Below are positions 1 through 5,023 of a stretch of DNA of 5,023 nucleotides, piece after piece. The position numbers and the translations under genes are program-made. The DNA is from Rhodospirillales bacterium (GTDB lineage: Bacteria; Pseudomonadota; Alphaproteobacteria; Rhodospirillales; JABHCV01), in NCBI GenBank assembly GCA_016776705.1, contig JADHSW010000203.1, positions 1 to 5,023 on the forward strand, in the 5' to 3' direction. Position 1 is the first letter of the stretch. Every line of letters begins with the position of its first letter. The notes below the pieces were generated by a model. That model was given only the letters and a program-made list of their open reading frames with translations, ran no database searches and was not told where the DNA came from.

Positions 1-613
1 ATATGCGTGCGAGGGTTTCAATTTCGTCAGCGTTTTCAGGCAGAAGAAGAATTTGCACACCAATGGTGCATGTCCACCCATGCTGTCTTTTGGCCAAAAC
101 AGCGGCTTTAAGATTATTGATGACCTTTTGAAATTCAGCTTCCTTGGTGCGATGAACTTTTGCGTAAGTTTCTGCGGTTCCGGCATTTAACGAAGCCTTG
201 ATCCACGAAGTTAGTGGCAGCGATTGTTCGATAAACGCCTTATTCAGGTTGACGGCGTTTGTTGTAAAGGACACATCGATACCTGCATCCGTCGATGCCA
301 TGACCATTTGATTGATCTTCTTATGCAAAAGTGGTTCGCCTTCGCCTGCGAACATAAGGCTTTTGATGCCAAGCTGGCCCATTTCGGTAATCCGCTCAGA
401 AAAGATATCGGCATCCAGCATCTGGTTTTTGTAGCCAATGTAATCAAAGGCGCAAAAAACACAGCGATGATTACAGGCGCCAACGGGCGACACTTCTACA
501 TAAATTGGATAGACGCTTTTGGCTTTTTGCCAATCATCCCCGGCCTCAAGATACTGCGCGACCCGTTGCGGATGGTAGATAAGTTTATGACTTTCGATCC
601 CAAATTTATCCAA
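1..613 (-). CDS. Radical SAM enzyme, N-terminal part (3' end outside window)
   Basis: Reading the minus strand from 613 gives an open frame of 204 codons that leaves the window at position 1. It carries the radical SAM cluster motif CNHRCVFC (Cys47, Cys51, Cys54), which binds the 4Fe-4S cluster that cleaves S-adenosylmethionine. This is followed by GEGEP at about residues 90-94, the SAM-contacting glycine motif of the family, and by strands typical of the partial TIM barrel. The preceding segment YPIYVEVSPVGACNHRC resembles radical SAM proteins that I recall from polysaccharide clusters. No ATG or GTG lies between the upstream in-frame stops and the motif. The only sensible start is TTG at 613-611, preceded by AAGGAAG (625-619) with a 5-nt spacer. 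The C-terminal region, where a SPASM or other auxiliary cluster domain would lie, is missing, so the substrate cannot be told. The gene is divergent from the sugar operon and may modify a sugar or peptide in the same pathway; that role is inference. Confidence 0.9.
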   Translation of the reverse strand, partial: MDKFGIESHKLIYHPQRVAQYLEAGDDWQKAKSVYPIYVEVSPVGACNHRCVFCAFDYIGYKNQMLDADIFSERITEMGQLGIKSLMFAGEGEPLLHKKINQMVMASTDAGIDVSFTTNAVNLNKAFIEQSLPLTSWIKASLNAGTAETYAKVHRTKEAEFQKVINNLKAAVLAKRQHGWTCTIGVQILLLPENADEIETLARI

Positions 614-618
614 AACAG

Positions 619-625
619 CTTCCTT
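619..625 (-). promoter_or_regulatory. Ribosome binding site deciding the TTG start of the radical SAM gene
   Basis: On the minus strand AAGGAAG lies 5 nt before TTG at 613-611. In-frame stop codons (TAATAA) sit just upstream of this site and no ATG or GTG lies between them and the radical SAM motif. This purine-rich box is therefore the main evidence for the rare TTG start. Confidence 0.6.
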
Positions 626-645
626 TCTGGCTTCTGTTTATTATT

Positions 646-654
646 CTTATAACA
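646..654 (-). promoter_or_regulatory. Candidate leftward promoter (extended -10) for the radical SAM gene
   Basis: On the minus strand TGTTATAAG (654-646) fits an extended -10 element, TGn followed by TATAAG. It would place the transcript start near 639, about 26 nt before the TTG codon. No good -35 box sits 17 nt upstream. An alternative is TTGATT (718-713) with TTATAG (693-688), but its 19-nt spacer is long. One leftward promoter must lie in this gap or beyond it; which one is uncertain. Confidence 0.35.
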
Positions 655-725
655 TTCGGCTTCCGGCGTTTCGCCTTGCCAGCATTGCTATAAGTGGGGA
701 TTTTCGTACCTAAATCAAGTGCCGT

Positions 726-754
726 TTGACCGGGTTTTGTTAGCTGCCTAGAAT
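726..754 (+). promoter_or_regulatory. Sigma70-type promoter for the rightward operon
   Basis: TTGACC (726-731) and TAGAAT (749-754) match the -35 and -10 consensus closely and are separated by exactly 17 nt. The predicted transcript start is near 761, giving a leader of about 23 nt before the GTG start at 784. The downstream genes are spaced by 23 nt or less or overlap, so this promoter probably drives all of them. Confidence 0.7.
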
Positions 755-771
755 GATCCGACATTAGGCAG
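744..771. repeat. Perfect 7-bp inverted repeat over the -10 box and start site (possible operator)
   Basis: CTGCCTA (744-750) and TAGGCAG (765-771) are exact reverse complements separated by 14 nt. The left arm runs into the -10 hexamer (749-754) and the right arm reaches the first base of the Shine-Dalgarno box. With a start near 761, only the right arm would be transcribed. The dyad therefore fits a protein-binding operator better than an RNA hairpin. The binding protein is unknown and chance occurrence is not excluded. Confidence 0.4.
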
Positions 772-776
772 GGGGG
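770..776 (+). promoter_or_regulatory. Ribosome binding site for the epimerase GTG start
   Basis: AGGGGGG lies 7 nt before GTG at 784-786. It supports this non-ATG start, which also places the Rossmann glycine motif at residues 7-13 as expected for the family. Confidence 0.65.
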
Positions 777-783
777 TGAAAAA

Positions 784-1779
784 GTGCGCAGTCTGGTTAC
801 CGGCGGGGCAGGATTTATCGGTAGCCATCTGGTTACGACGTTGCTGGAATTGGGCCACGATGTTTGCGTGCTCGACAATTTTTCGACCGGTCGCCCCGAG
901 AATCTGGATCACGTAAAAGACAATCCACACCTGCAAGTTCATCAGGTCGATATTGGCTCTGGCGCAGATCTGGCGGCCTATTTTAATGGTGTTGAACGGG
1001 TTTACCATCTGGCCGCTTTGGCAGATATCGTGCCGTCAATCGAACAACCGGAGGCCTATCACCGGGCTAACGTTGATGGCACGTTTCACGTTCTTCAGGG
1101 GGCTAACCGGGCGGCGGTGAAGCGATTTATCTATATTGCCTCAAGTTCCTGCTATGGCCTTCCCGATATCAACCCGACCCCCGAAGATGCCGACATCCGG
1201 CCCATGTATCCGTACGCCCTGACAAAATATGTAGGCGAGACCTACGCCATGCACTGGGCCCAGCTCTATGGGTTGCCGACAGTGTCGTTGCGTCTGTTCA
1301 ATGTTTATGGGCCACGCAGTCGAACATCGGGAACCTACGGTGCGGTCTTTGGGGTTTTCCTTGCCCAAAAACTGGCGGGAAAACCGTACACGATTGTTGG
1401 TGATGGCACCCAGACCCGCGACTTCACGTTTGTCAGCGATGTTGTCAGCGCCATTCTGGCAGCTGCCGATTCAGGGCTTTCCGGCGAGATTATGAATGTC
1501 GGTTCCGGCGACACCTATAGTGTCAACCGGCTGGTGGAATTGTTGGCTGGAGAGGTTACCTATATTCCAAAGCGTCCTGGCGAGCCTGACTGCACCTTTG
1601 CCGATACGCAGAAAATTAGAAAATTGCTTAATTGGCAACCAAAAATTTCTTTTGAAGACGGCGTCAGGGAAATGTTGGACAATATTGATTATTGGCGTGA
1701 AGCACCGGTCTGGGAACCTGCCTCCATTGCAGAGGCAACGACAGGCTGGTTCAAGTATCTGGCAAAAAGTGATGGATAG
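784..1779 (+). CDS. NAD-dependent sugar epimerase/dehydratase (extended SDR family)
   Basis: This 331-residue protein has the length and layout of UDP-glucose 4-epimerase-like extended short-chain dehydrogenases, which act on nucleotide sugars in the cytoplasm. The N-terminal Rossmann motif TGGAGFIGSH (residues 6-15, GxxGxxG at 7-13) binds NAD. Asp31 in VLDNFSTG is placed to hold the adenosine ribose. HLAALADIVPSIEQP (75-89) is the usual cofactor-loop motif. SSSCYG (120-125) holds the catalytic serine, and YALTK (144-148) gives the Tyr144/Lys148 YxxxK pair. RLFNVYGPR follows, as in GalE/WbpP-type enzymes. The start is GTG with a strong AGGGGGG box. It is the first gene of the operon and ends just before, or overlapping, the nucleotidyltransferase-kinase gene, so the two products probably work on the same sugar. 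Family is secure. Whether the reaction is 4-epimerisation, dehydration or decarboxylation cannot be read from sequence alone, and it is not recognisably HldD. Confidence 0.93.
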   Translation: MRSLVTGGAGFIGSHLVTTLLELGHDVCVLDNFSTGRPENLDHVKDNPHLQVHQVDIGSGADLAAYFNGVERVYHLAALADIVPSIEQPEAYHRANVDGTFHVLQGANRAAVKRFIYIASSSCYGLPDINPTPEDADIRPMYPYALTKYVGETYAMHWAQLYGLPTVSLRLFNVYGPRSRTSGTYGAVFGVFLAQKLAGKPYTIVGDGTQTRDFTFVSDVVSAILAAADSGLSGEIMNVGSGDTYSVNRLVELLAGEVTYIPKRPGEPDCTFADTQKIRKLLNWQPKISFEDGVREMLDNIDYWREAPVWEPASIAEATTGWFKYLAKSDG

Positions 1780-1786
1780 GTCCGCA

Positions 1787-3319
1787 ATGGAGCATATGTC
1801 CAAAGTTCGGACAATCGAGGCAATGGCAACGCTTATGGACTCGGCACGAGCCGATGGTCAGAGCATTGTGCTCGCCCACGGCGTCTTTGATTTGCTTCAT
1901 ATGGGCCATGTCCGTCATTTGAAAACGGCCAAAAAAGAAGGCGATATTCTTGTCGTTTCCATCACTGCTGACGCCTTCGTTAACAAGGGCCCAGGGCGGC
2001 CAATTTTTTCACATGATATGCGGGCGGAAATGCTGGCAGCGCTGGAATGCGTCGATTTCGTCGCCATCAACCACATGGCTAGCGCCGAACCCATGATCGA
2101 GGCGGTAAAACCCGATGTTTACGTTAAGGGCTCGGACTATGAAAACGCCGATGAAGATATAACCGGCAAAATTACCGATGAACAGTTAAGCGTCGAACGC
2201 CACGACGGCCGGGTCATGTTCACCAAGGACATTACCTTCAGTTCTTCATCCCTGATCAATCATTACCTTGATGTCTACGATGCGCCGCTTCGCGACTATC
2301 TGAATGAATTGCGTCAACAGGACGGCTTGAACCGCTGTCTGGAATTGATCGAGGCGGTCAAGGATATGCGTGTTGTCATCATTGGTGACACCATTATCGA
2401 TGAATATAAATATGTGACGCCCCTGGGTAAGCCATCAAAGGAAAACATTATTGCGGTGCAGTTTGAAAACGGTGAGACCTTTGCCGGTGGTGTCATCGCG
2501 GCGGCCAAACACGTCGCCAGTTTCTGCGGTCATGTCGACGTCATTACCTCGCTTGGGAAACTGGATAGCCAGGAAGACCTGATCCGCACCAACCTGGAAG
2601 ACAATATCAATTTAAACCTGCTTTATCGCAATGATGCGCCGACGACCCGTAAAACCCGCTATATCGACACATCGTATATGGGCAAACTGTTTGAAGTGTA
2701 CGATTTCAAGGACCATCCGCCATCGGCGGAAGGCGAGGAAAATCTGCGCAGCATTATCAACGACAAAATAAAAGATGCGGATCTGGTTATTGTCACCGAT
2801 TTCGGGCATGGATTGATCACCCAGGATGTCATCGCGGACTTGTGTGAAAAGGCCCCCTTCCTGGCTGTAAATGTTCAAACCAACGCGGGTAATCACGGAT
2901 TTAATTTTGCCACCCGTTATCCCCGGGCCGACTTTGTCTGCATTGACACCCCTGAAGCCCGCCTTGCTGTGTCTGATAAATATGCCGATGTTCAAAAGCT
3001 GATTTCGGAACTGTTGCCGGAAAAAATTGATTGCGACCGTTTCATTATCACCCTTGGTCTGCACGGCAGCATGACCTATCAGCGAGAAAGCGGAAAGATT
3101 CACAGAATTCCCGCGATAACGGATCAAGTCGTCGATACTGTTGGCGCGGGGGATGCATTTTTTGCGGTTGCGGCGCCACTCGTGCGGGCCAGTGGATCAG
3201 TAGAACTCGCCGCCTTTTTGGGAAATGTAGCAGGCGCCATCAAGGTCGGGATTGTCGGTCACCGCAAGGCTGTCGATAAAATTACCCTGACCAAGTTTAT
3301 CAATGCAGTGTTGAAATAA
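1787..3319 (+). CDS. Two-domain sugar-phosphate nucleotidyltransferase/PfkB sugar kinase (reversed HldE-like fusion)
   Basis: About 510 residues with two cytoplasmic enzyme domains. The N-terminal domain (roughly 25-165) is a cytidylyltransferase-like nucleotidyltransferase. It shows HGVFDLLHMGHVRHL (31-45, HxGH at 38-41), KGPGRPIFSHDMRAEML, KPDVYVKGSDY (108-118) and FSSSSLIN (151-158), all matching the adenylyltransferase half of HldE. The C-terminal domain (about 190-510) is a PfkB/ribokinase-type kinase, with GDTIID (200-205), VTDFGHGL near 336-343, and DTVGAGD (450-456) whose last Asp is the catalytic base. Classical HldE/RfaE has the kinase first; here the order is swapped. It probably phosphorylates a sugar and activates a sugar 1-phosphate with a nucleotide. 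Heptose is plausible, but the substrate is inferred only. ATG 1787 was chosen because AGG (1778-1780) sits 6 nt upstream. ATG 1772 (8-nt overlap with the epimerase) and ATG 1796 are alternatives. The open frame extends upstream to 1496, but that part lies inside the epimerase gene. Confidence 0.9.
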   Translation: MEHMSKVRTIEAMATLMDSARADGQSIVLAHGVFDLLHMGHVRHLKTAKKEGDILVVSITADAFVNKGPGRPIFSHDMRAEMLAALECVDFVAINHMASAEPMIEAVKPDVYVKGSDYENADEDITGKITDEQLSVERHDGRVMFTKDITFSSSSLINHYLDVYDAPLRDYLNELRQQDGLNRCLELIEAVKDMRVVIIGDTIIDEYKYVTPLGKPSKENIIAVQFENGETFAGGVIAAAKHVASFCGHVDVITSLGKLDSQEDLIRTNLEDNINLNLLYRNDAPTTRKTRYIDTSYMGKLFEVYDFKDHPPSAEGEENLRSIINDKIKDADLVIVTDFGHGLITQDVIADLCEKAPFLAVNVQTNAGNHGFNFATRYPRADFVCIDTPEARLAVSDKYADVQKLISELLPEKIDCDRFIITLGLHGSMTYQRESGKIHRIPAITDQVVDTVGAGDAFFAVAAPLVRASGSVELAAFLGNVAGAIKVGIVGHRKAVDKITLTKFINAVLK

Positions 3320-3342
3320 GCCGCTGCGAGTGATCTGAACGT

Positions 3343-3972
3343 ATGCACATAGGCATTGATTTTGACAACACCATCGCAGGTTACGACAGCCTGATCCGCC
3401 TTATTGCTGTTGAAAACGGCTGGATAGAAAACACCCTACCGGGGGGGAAGCGAAATCTCCGCGACACCATACGTCATCTCCCGGATGGGGAGGGAAAATG
3501 GATGGCCTTGCAGGCGGAAATCTATGGTCCCCGCATGGGCGAGGCTGTTTTGATCGACGGGGTCGGCAAATTTCTTCAGGAATGCCGGGACAAGAGCGAG
3601 AAGGTTTCCATCATTAGCCACAAAAGCAAATATGCAGCGGCAGCACCGGGCGGCGTTGATTTGCGCGAAGCCGCGTTGGCCTGGATGGAGGGGCATCAGT
3701 TCTTTCCGGACAGCGGTTTTGGCTTGGCTCGTGAAAATGTCCATTTTGCCGATACGCGAGGAGAGAAATGTCAAAGGATTGCTGCCCTTGGGTGCGACTT
3801 GTTTATTGATGATTTGCACGAGGTCTTTGCCGACATAGACTTTCCGGTAAGCGTTGAAAAGATACTGTTTGAAACAGAACCCGGTATGGCTGTCGGGCCA
3901 GAGATACAGATTTGCACATCGTGGTCAGAAATTAGGGCCCGTGTATTTGGCGAGGACCGGGGCAGTGGATGA
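3343..3972 (+). CDS. HAD-superfamily small phosphatase
   Basis: A 209-residue cytoplasmic protein with the four haloacid dehalogenase motifs. Motif I is DFDNT (Asp6 nucleophile, Asp8 acid/base). Motif II is the serine in SIISHKSK (about Ser92). Motif III is Lys142 in FADTRGEKCQRI. Motif IV is FIDD (154-157), which coordinates magnesium. It probably removes a phosphate from a sugar phosphate made by the operon's kinases, the job GmhB does in ADP-heptose synthesis. However, its motif I differs from the DRDGT that I associate with GmhB, so it is not a plain GmhB copy. The gap to the preceding stop is 23 nt and the Shine-Dalgarno sequence is poor (GCGAG, 12 nt away). An in-frame TGA at 3331 and the need for Asp6 fix the start at 3343. 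The end overlaps the next gene by 8 nt. A seven-G run at 3441-3447 does not disturb the frame. Confidence 0.85.
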   Translation: MHIGIDFDNTIAGYDSLIRLIAVENGWIENTLPGGKRNLRDTIRHLPDGEGKWMALQAEIYGPRMGEAVLIDGVGKFLQECRDKSEKVSIISHKSKYAAAAPGGVDLREAALAWMEGHQFFPDSGFGLARENVHFADTRGEKCQRIAALGCDLFIDDLHEVFADIDFPVSVEKILFETEPGMAVGPEIQICTSWSEIRARVFGEDRGSG

Positions 3973-4465
3973 ATCCTGGAAGGTATTGATACAGACTGCG
4001 AGCGGAGAAACAGTGCGCAACTTTTCTGCCGTGCCGCACGGTGCCAACAACAGGCTCTTTCGGGTCGATTGTGAAAGCGGCAAACAATTTGCCTTAAAAG
4101 TCTATCCAGGAACCGATGGCGATACCCGTGACCGGCTATCTGTTGAATTTTCGGCATTGTCATTTCTGGCAAGCCAGGTCCCGGGCATCGTTCCAGAGGC
4201 CTTGACCTGTGATAGAAACCTTGGGGTGGCGCTCTACGAATGGATTGATGGGGACAGGATTGAAACCCCGTCGATGGATGATATTGATGCGACACTGAAC
4301 TTTGTTACGCGGATGAAAGAAGCGAGTAGAGATGATGACGCAAAGCTGTTTAGCGAGGCATCGGAAGCCTGTTTTTCGTTTGACGATCTACATAATCAGA
4401 TCACTAACCGCTTAGAGACGTTGCAGGACGTTGCCGCGACGGAGCCAGTACTGGCGGTTTTTTGA
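3965..4465 (+). CDS. N-lobe fragment of the APH-family kinase
   Basis: This is the zero-frame product, 166 residues from GTG 3965 to the TGA that follows the T run. It holds the ATP-binding N-lobe (Lys45), the hinge and the first helices of the C-lobe, ending in EPVLAVF. It lacks the catalytic Asp and the DFE magnesium site, so on its own it should not phosphorylate anything. Confidence 0.7.
   Translation: MDESWKVLIQTASGETVRNFSAVPHGANNRLFRVDCESGKQFALKVYPGTDGDTRDRLSVEFSALSFLASQVPGIVPEALTCDRNLGVALYEWIDGDRIETPSMDDIDATLNFVTRMKEASRDDDAKLFSEASEACFSFDDLHNQITNRLETLQDVAATEPVLAVF
4457..4465 (+). other. T6 homopolymer frameshift site
   Basis: G followed by six T and GA. In the zero frame the codons are gtt ttt tga. 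A tRNA-Phe on TTT could slip back one base and re-pair perfectly with TTT while the stop occupies the A site, joining the two kinase halves. A GGAG lies at 4441-4444, 13 nt upstream, at roughly the distance where Shine-Dalgarno-like elements stimulate -1 shifts. A one-base loss from an ancestral or true seven-T run explains it equally well. Confidence 0.5.
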
Positions 4466-4986
4466 ACGAGGAGTTTGAACCACACTTTCGCGCACTCTCT
4501 GCGGCCGCATTTGAAAAACTGTCCGTGCAACCTGAACTTCGCACCGTTGATCCGCAATATCGATGTCTAAGCCCTTCGGATTTGGGCTTTCACAATGCCT
4601 TAAGGCGTCCAGATGGGCTTCTGGTTTTTGTTGATTTTGAATATTTCGGCTGGGACGATCCGGTGAAACTGGTGTGTGATTTTATCTTGCACCCGGGAAT
4701 GAACATCAGCGCTGTGGATCGACAGCAGTTCTGGAACGGAACGCAGGAAATTTTCGCAAATGACCCGACCTTTGTGGAACGCTTTGAATTGTGCCTTCCG
4801 TTCTATGCCTTGCGGTGGTGTATGATCCTGTTAAACGAGTTTCTTCCCGAGCGTTGGCAACGCAGAAAGGCGGCAGGAACACTGGATGAACTGGATGAGC
4901 GGAAGGCCCAACAATTTTTAAAAGCCCGGGCATGGCTTATAAAAAGCAAGGCAGTCCAAGAATGGAAGCCTGGATCAGTAACATGA
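4462..4986 (+). CDS. C-lobe fragment of the APH-family kinase
   Basis: This 174-codon frame follows the break. It contains LSPSDLGFHNAL (catalytic Asp40 and Asn45, numbered from TTG 4462) and FVDFEYFGWDDP (Asp58, magnesium ligand), then the helical C-lobe. The only start near its beginning is TTG at 4462, inside the T run. The purine-rich GAGGAG lies after that codon, not before it, so separate initiation is unlikely. It is best read as the continuation of the upstream frame. Confidence 0.7.
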   Translation: MNEEFEPHFRALSAAAFEKLSVQPELRTVDPQYRCLSPSDLGFHNALRRPDGLLVFVDFEYFGWDDPVKLVCDFILHPGMNISAVDRQQFWNGTQEIFANDPTFVERFELCLPFYALRWCMILLNEFLPERWQRRKAAGTLDELDERKAQQFLKARAWLIKSKAVQEWKPGSVT

Positions 4987-5023
4987 AAGAAAACAGGGTC
5001 GTGCGCGATTCAAAAACGCCCCT
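4962..5023 (+). CDS. Start of an unidentified downstream gene (cut by the window edge)
   Basis: An open frame begins at ATG 4962 (preceded by AAGG at 4948-4951, 10 nt upstream) or at the in-frame ATG 4983, which overlaps the preceding stop as ATGA. It stays open to the edge: MEAWISNMKENRVVRDSKTP. About 20 residues are too few to name a family. Its overlap with the kinase gene says the operon continues and the two genes are translationally coupled. A sugar isomerase or transferase would fit the pathway, but nothing visible supports either. Confidence 0.55.
   Translation, partial: MEAWISNMKENRVVRDSKTP

Larger units (their letters stand above)
3965..4986 (+). pseudogene. APH-family (aminoglycoside phosphotransferase-fold) kinase gene, split by a -1 frameshift
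   Basis: Two adjacent open frames, 3965-4465 and 4462-4986, together encode one protein of about 340 residues with the APH/choline-kinase fold. The first has the N-lobe: AVPHGANNRLFRV nucleotide loop (22-34), Lys45 in FALKVY for ATP phosphates, and hinge ALYEWIDGD (89-97). The second has the catalytic loop SPSDLGFHN and the magnesium-binding VDFEYFGWDDP. Neither half is a kinase alone. The break is at six T (4458-4463): the first frame reads gcg gtt ttt tga, and one extra T or a -1 slip would continue as A-V-F-L-N-E-E. In this setting it would be a small-molecule or sugar kinase of the operon rather than an antibiotic resistance enzyme. GTG 3965 is chosen because GAGGA lies 8 nt upstream and the 8-nt overlap (GTGGATGA) suits coupling. 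The open frame reaches back to an ATG at 3854, deep inside the HAD gene. The break could be a real mutation, a sequencing error or programmed frameshifting. Confidence 0.8.

Noticed and set aside
224..652. Plus-strand open frame of 142 codons
   Set aside because: It lies antisense to the radical SAM gene, whose minus-strand translation has clear CxxxCxxC and GEGEP motifs. The plus-strand protein shows no family features.
665..675. GGCG-TTT-CGCC short inverted repeat as a terminator
   Set aside because: The stem is only 4 bp with no following T run, and it lies between divergent gene starts where no terminator is expected.
1496..1786. Upstream extension of the nucleotidyltransferase-kinase frame
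   Set aside because: This stretch overlaps the C-terminal third of the epimerase, whose frame is clearly coding. The extra residues match no domain, and good starts exist at 1772-1796.
2612..3127. Long minus-strand open frame inside the kinase domain
   Set aside because: It is a shadow of the PfkB domain, which carries conserved motifs across the same stretch on the plus strand. No motif is seen in the antisense product.
3441..3447. Seven-G run in the HAD gene as a possible frameshift
   Set aside because: The reading frame is continuous through it, and HAD motifs before and after are in the same frame.
3854..3964. Upstream extension of the APH-kinase frame to an ATG at 3854
   Set aside because: It would overlap the HAD phosphatase by about 119 nt, and its residues resemble nothing. 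GTG 3965 has a ribosome binding site and a normal short overlap.
3771..4295. Minus-strand open frame of 174 codons across the HAD and APH genes
   Set aside because: Its Pro/Arg/Ser-rich product is typical of an antisense frame, and it crosses two genes with recognisable active-site motifs.
3965..4986. Aminoglycoside resistance gene
   Set aside because: The fold is APH-like, but the catalytic loop is PSDLGFHN rather than HGD, and the neighbours are sugar-nucleotide genes, so resistance is unlikely.

Overview
The window looks like part of a surface-polysaccharide or activated-sugar gene cluster from a Gram-negative bacterium. The tight, overlapping gene arrangement and the HldE-type enzyme domains fit a proteobacterium. 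An alphaproteobacterium is my guess from the style of the proteins, but nothing here proves it. No rRNA, tRNA, CRISPR array, insertion sequence or phage gene is visible.

Layout: (1) Positions 1-613, minus strand: the N-terminal part of a radical SAM enzyme that runs off the left edge and appears to start with TTG. (2) Positions 614-783: a divergent intergenic region. It holds a good sigma70-type promoter for the rightward genes, a perfect 7-bp inverted repeat spanning its -10 box and start site, and a weaker candidate leftward promoter. (3) Positions 784-4986, plus strand: a compact operon. Its genes encode an NAD-dependent sugar epimerase/dehydratase; a two-domain protein with an HldE-like nucleotidyltransferase in front of a PfkB/HldE-like sugar kinase (the reverse of classical HldE order); a small HAD-family phosphatase; and an APH-type (aminoglycoside phosphotransferase fold) small-molecule kinase. 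The APH-type gene is broken into two frames at a run of six T. (4) From 4962 or 4983 to the right edge: the first codons of another gene, translationally coupled to the previous one and not identifiable.

Together the operon supplies a kinase, a phosphatase, a nucleotidyltransferase and a sugar-nucleotide epimerase. This is the same set of chemistries used to make ADP-heptose (HldE kinase, GmhB phosphatase, HldE adenylyltransferase, HldD epimerase). The individual proteins differ from the classical enzymes in domain order, signature residues or family. My inference is that the cluster makes a nucleotide-activated sugar or polyol related to, but distinct from, the core-LPS heptose. The APH-like kinase and the radical SAM enzyme would be accessory modifying or salvage enzymes.

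The points most worth a second look are the reversed HldE-like fusion, the frameshifted APH-like kinase with an altered catalytic loop, and the promoter-overlapping palindrome between the divergent genes.
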